A stretch of 7,018 nucleotides of DNA from a bacterium (lineage in GTDB: Bacteria; Acidobacteriota; Blastocatellia; Pyrinomonadales; Pyrinomonadaceae), in assembly GCA_029945985.1 (NCBI GenBank), contig JAQSDP010000082.1, forward strand, positions 1 to 7,018, in the 5' to 3' direction. This document shows positions 6,079 through 7,018 of the stretch, one piece after another. The number at the start of each line of letters is the position of its first letter. Position 1 is the stretch's first letter. Both the position numbers and the translations under genes were made by a program. The notes under the pieces are model-generated. The model was given only the letters and a program-made list of their open reading frames with translations, was not told where the DNA came from and made no database searches.

Positions 6079-6152
6079 TAGCGTGCGAGGACTCGGCGCA
6101 ACGATAGACAGGCTAAAGCCTGAACTCTGAACTGATCGAACCCTTTACCAAC
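6079..6152. other. Convergent intergenic gap with a palindrome and a tandem 7-bp repeat
   Basis: CAGGCTAAAGCCTG (6109-6122) can fold as a 5-bp stem with a TAAA loop. It is followed by CTGAACT twice in tandem (6120-6126, 6127-6133). The place, between two genes that converge, suits a weak terminator, but there is no T-run and the stem is short. It shares TAAAGCC with the hairpin at 3009-3047, so both may come from one family of palindromic intergenic repeats; that is inference from two examples. Confidence 0.4.
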
Positions 6153-7018
6153 CTACTTCTTGTTCTTCTGATCTCTCGCAAAGTATCCTTCACGGTGGGT
6201 GAGGCGTACTTTCTGTTTCGAAAGTTCTGGATTTACGACCTCGATCGCAAGCCTCCGATACGATCCGTCGAATGCCGGATTCGTCGGCTCATAGGCAAGC
6301 AGATATTGCGACCGCATTTCTTCTTCGATCTGCTTGAACGCCTCACGAAGCTGCCGTTCGTTACGCGGGAAGAACGCCCGTCCGCCGGTTCGCTCCGAGA
6401 TCCGTTTTAGCGCACCTTCATCGACGCCCGCATAGAAATTGTCGCCGATCCCGATCGAATAGATCACAGCTTCGGCTCGCTGAGCGGCTTGAACCGCATC
6501 GTCCAACTTCTTACGTCCAGAAGTGTTCACGCCGTCAGATAAAAGTATGATCGCCCGGCGCGTCTTATCAGGCGAGAACCCTAGGACGTCTTCCGACGTG
6601 ACCCAGATAGAGTCCCAGATAGCGGTCGAGCCTGCGACGGACGTTCCGGTACTCGAGATAGGCGGTGTCGGAGCCATGACGCCTCCGCCGATGTAGCCGG
6701 CCGGAGCTACAAATTTCACACGATCGATCGCCCGACGCAGCCGCGTCAGATTGCTAGTCATGCCTTGTTCGAGCGTCGATTCGCCCGTAAAAGATACGAC
6801 CGCGACCTCGTCCTTTTCCGGACGAATAAAGGATTCAAGAAACGATATGGCCGCCATCTTTTCTTCCGGCAGCGTGCGCTCTTGCGAGATGCTGGTGTCG
6901 ATCAGGATCGCAAGGCTCAGCGGCAGATCGACCTGACGAGCGAACGCAACCACGTCCTGCGGTTTGCCGTCTTCCAGAATTCGAATGTCTTCCTTCTTAA
7001 GCCCGAGCAGCAGACGAC
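6153..7018 (-). CDS. VWFA-related (Acidobacterial-type) von Willebrand A domain protein, N-terminus cut by window
   Basis: The frame stays open to the right edge, so the start and any signal peptide lie outside; the GTG at 6953 is internal. The 287 visible residues start with GLKKEDIRILEDGKPQDV, the pre-VWA strand motif of the family known as VWFA-related Acidobacterial domain (TIGR03436). The VWA domain has an intact metal site: DTSIS (D40, S42, S44), a threonine near T131 and D161 in LLSDG. A Gly/Pro/Ser/Thr-rich loop (about 104-131) sits just before that threonine. After the VWA fold come SQYLLAYEP (236-244) and a beta domain ending REGYFA (275-280), also typical. Such proteins are usually exported and thought to bind protein partners through a metal ion; the actual role is unknown. 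It converges on the gene at 5488 with a 74-base gap. Confidence 0.93.
   Translation of the reverse strand, partial: RLLLGLKKEDIRILEDGKPQDVVAFARQVDLPLSLAILIDTSISQERTLPEEKMAAISFLESFIRPEKDEVAVVSFTGESTLEQGMTSNLTRLRRAIDRVKFVAPAGYIGGGVMAPTPPISSTGTSVAGSTAIWDSIWVTSEDVLGFSPDKTRRAIILLSDGVNTSGRKKLDDAVQAAQRAEAVIYSIGIGDNFYAGVDEGALKRISERTGGRAFFPRNERQLREAFKQIEEEMRSQYLLAYEPTNPAFDGSYRRLAIEVVNPELSKQKVRLTHREGYFARDQKNKK

Noticed and set aside
6951..6953. GTG as start of the VWA protein
   Set aside because: The in-frame residues upstream (KKEDIRILEDGKP) are a family motif, so the gene continues beyond the window.
1..7018. CRISPR arrays, tRNA or rRNA genes, insertion sequences, phage or defence systems
   Set aside because: No regularly spaced repeats, cloverleaf sequence, transposase or integrase motifs, or terminal repeats were found; the window is tightly packed with conventional genes.

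Overview
The window looks like ordinary chromosomal DNA of a moderately GC-rich bacterium, most likely an Acidobacteriota member of the Blastocatellia/Pyrinomonadales kind. This assignment is inferred from a VWFA-related 'Acidobacterial domain' protein at the right end, from small secreted proteins of a style common in that phylum, and from gene content. No rRNA or other phylogenetic marker is present to prove it. The window is almost fully coding: eight genes, two of them cut by the window edges, and no gene-free stretch above 75 bases.

Layout, left to right. Bases 1-569 (+) hold the 3' part of a DUF421/YetF-type membrane protein. Bases 624-2300 (+) hold glutamyl-tRNA synthetase (gltX). A small two-helix membrane protein of unknown function (2287-2580, +) overlaps the gltX end by 14 bases, and a cupin (2583-2993, +) follows after 2 bases. 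These four genes run in one direction and the last three are packed like an operon. They converge on a proline-biosynthesis pair on the minus strand, proA (4963-3785) then proB (3784-3014). A 13-bp perfect hairpin sits at the convergence point, inside the 3' end of proB. Only 25 bases separate proA from a divergent plus-strand pair: a secreted histidine phosphatase (4989-5486) and, 1 base later, a secreted protein of unknown function (5488-6078). That pair converges on the minus-strand VWA-domain protein (6153 to beyond the right edge), with a small palindrome and a tandem 7-bp repeat in the 74-base gap.

How the genes work together. ProA and ProB carry out the first two steps from glutamate toward proline. 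Both look like the short, Bacteroidota-type variants: a kinase without a PUA domain, and a reductase with a shortened N-terminus and a GRGNNF segment. GltX charges tRNA-Glu with the same amino acid, but nothing in the sequence ties it functionally to the proline genes. The phosphatase/unknown-protein pair is probably translationally coupled and exported.

No CRISPR array, tRNA, rRNA, insertion sequence, phage gene or recognisable defence or biosynthetic system is present. The points most worth a second look are the low-GC small membrane gene with a CxxC loop, the Bacteroidota-like reversed proA-proB pair, the hairpin inside the proB end, the extra segment in GluRS, and the coupled exported pair.
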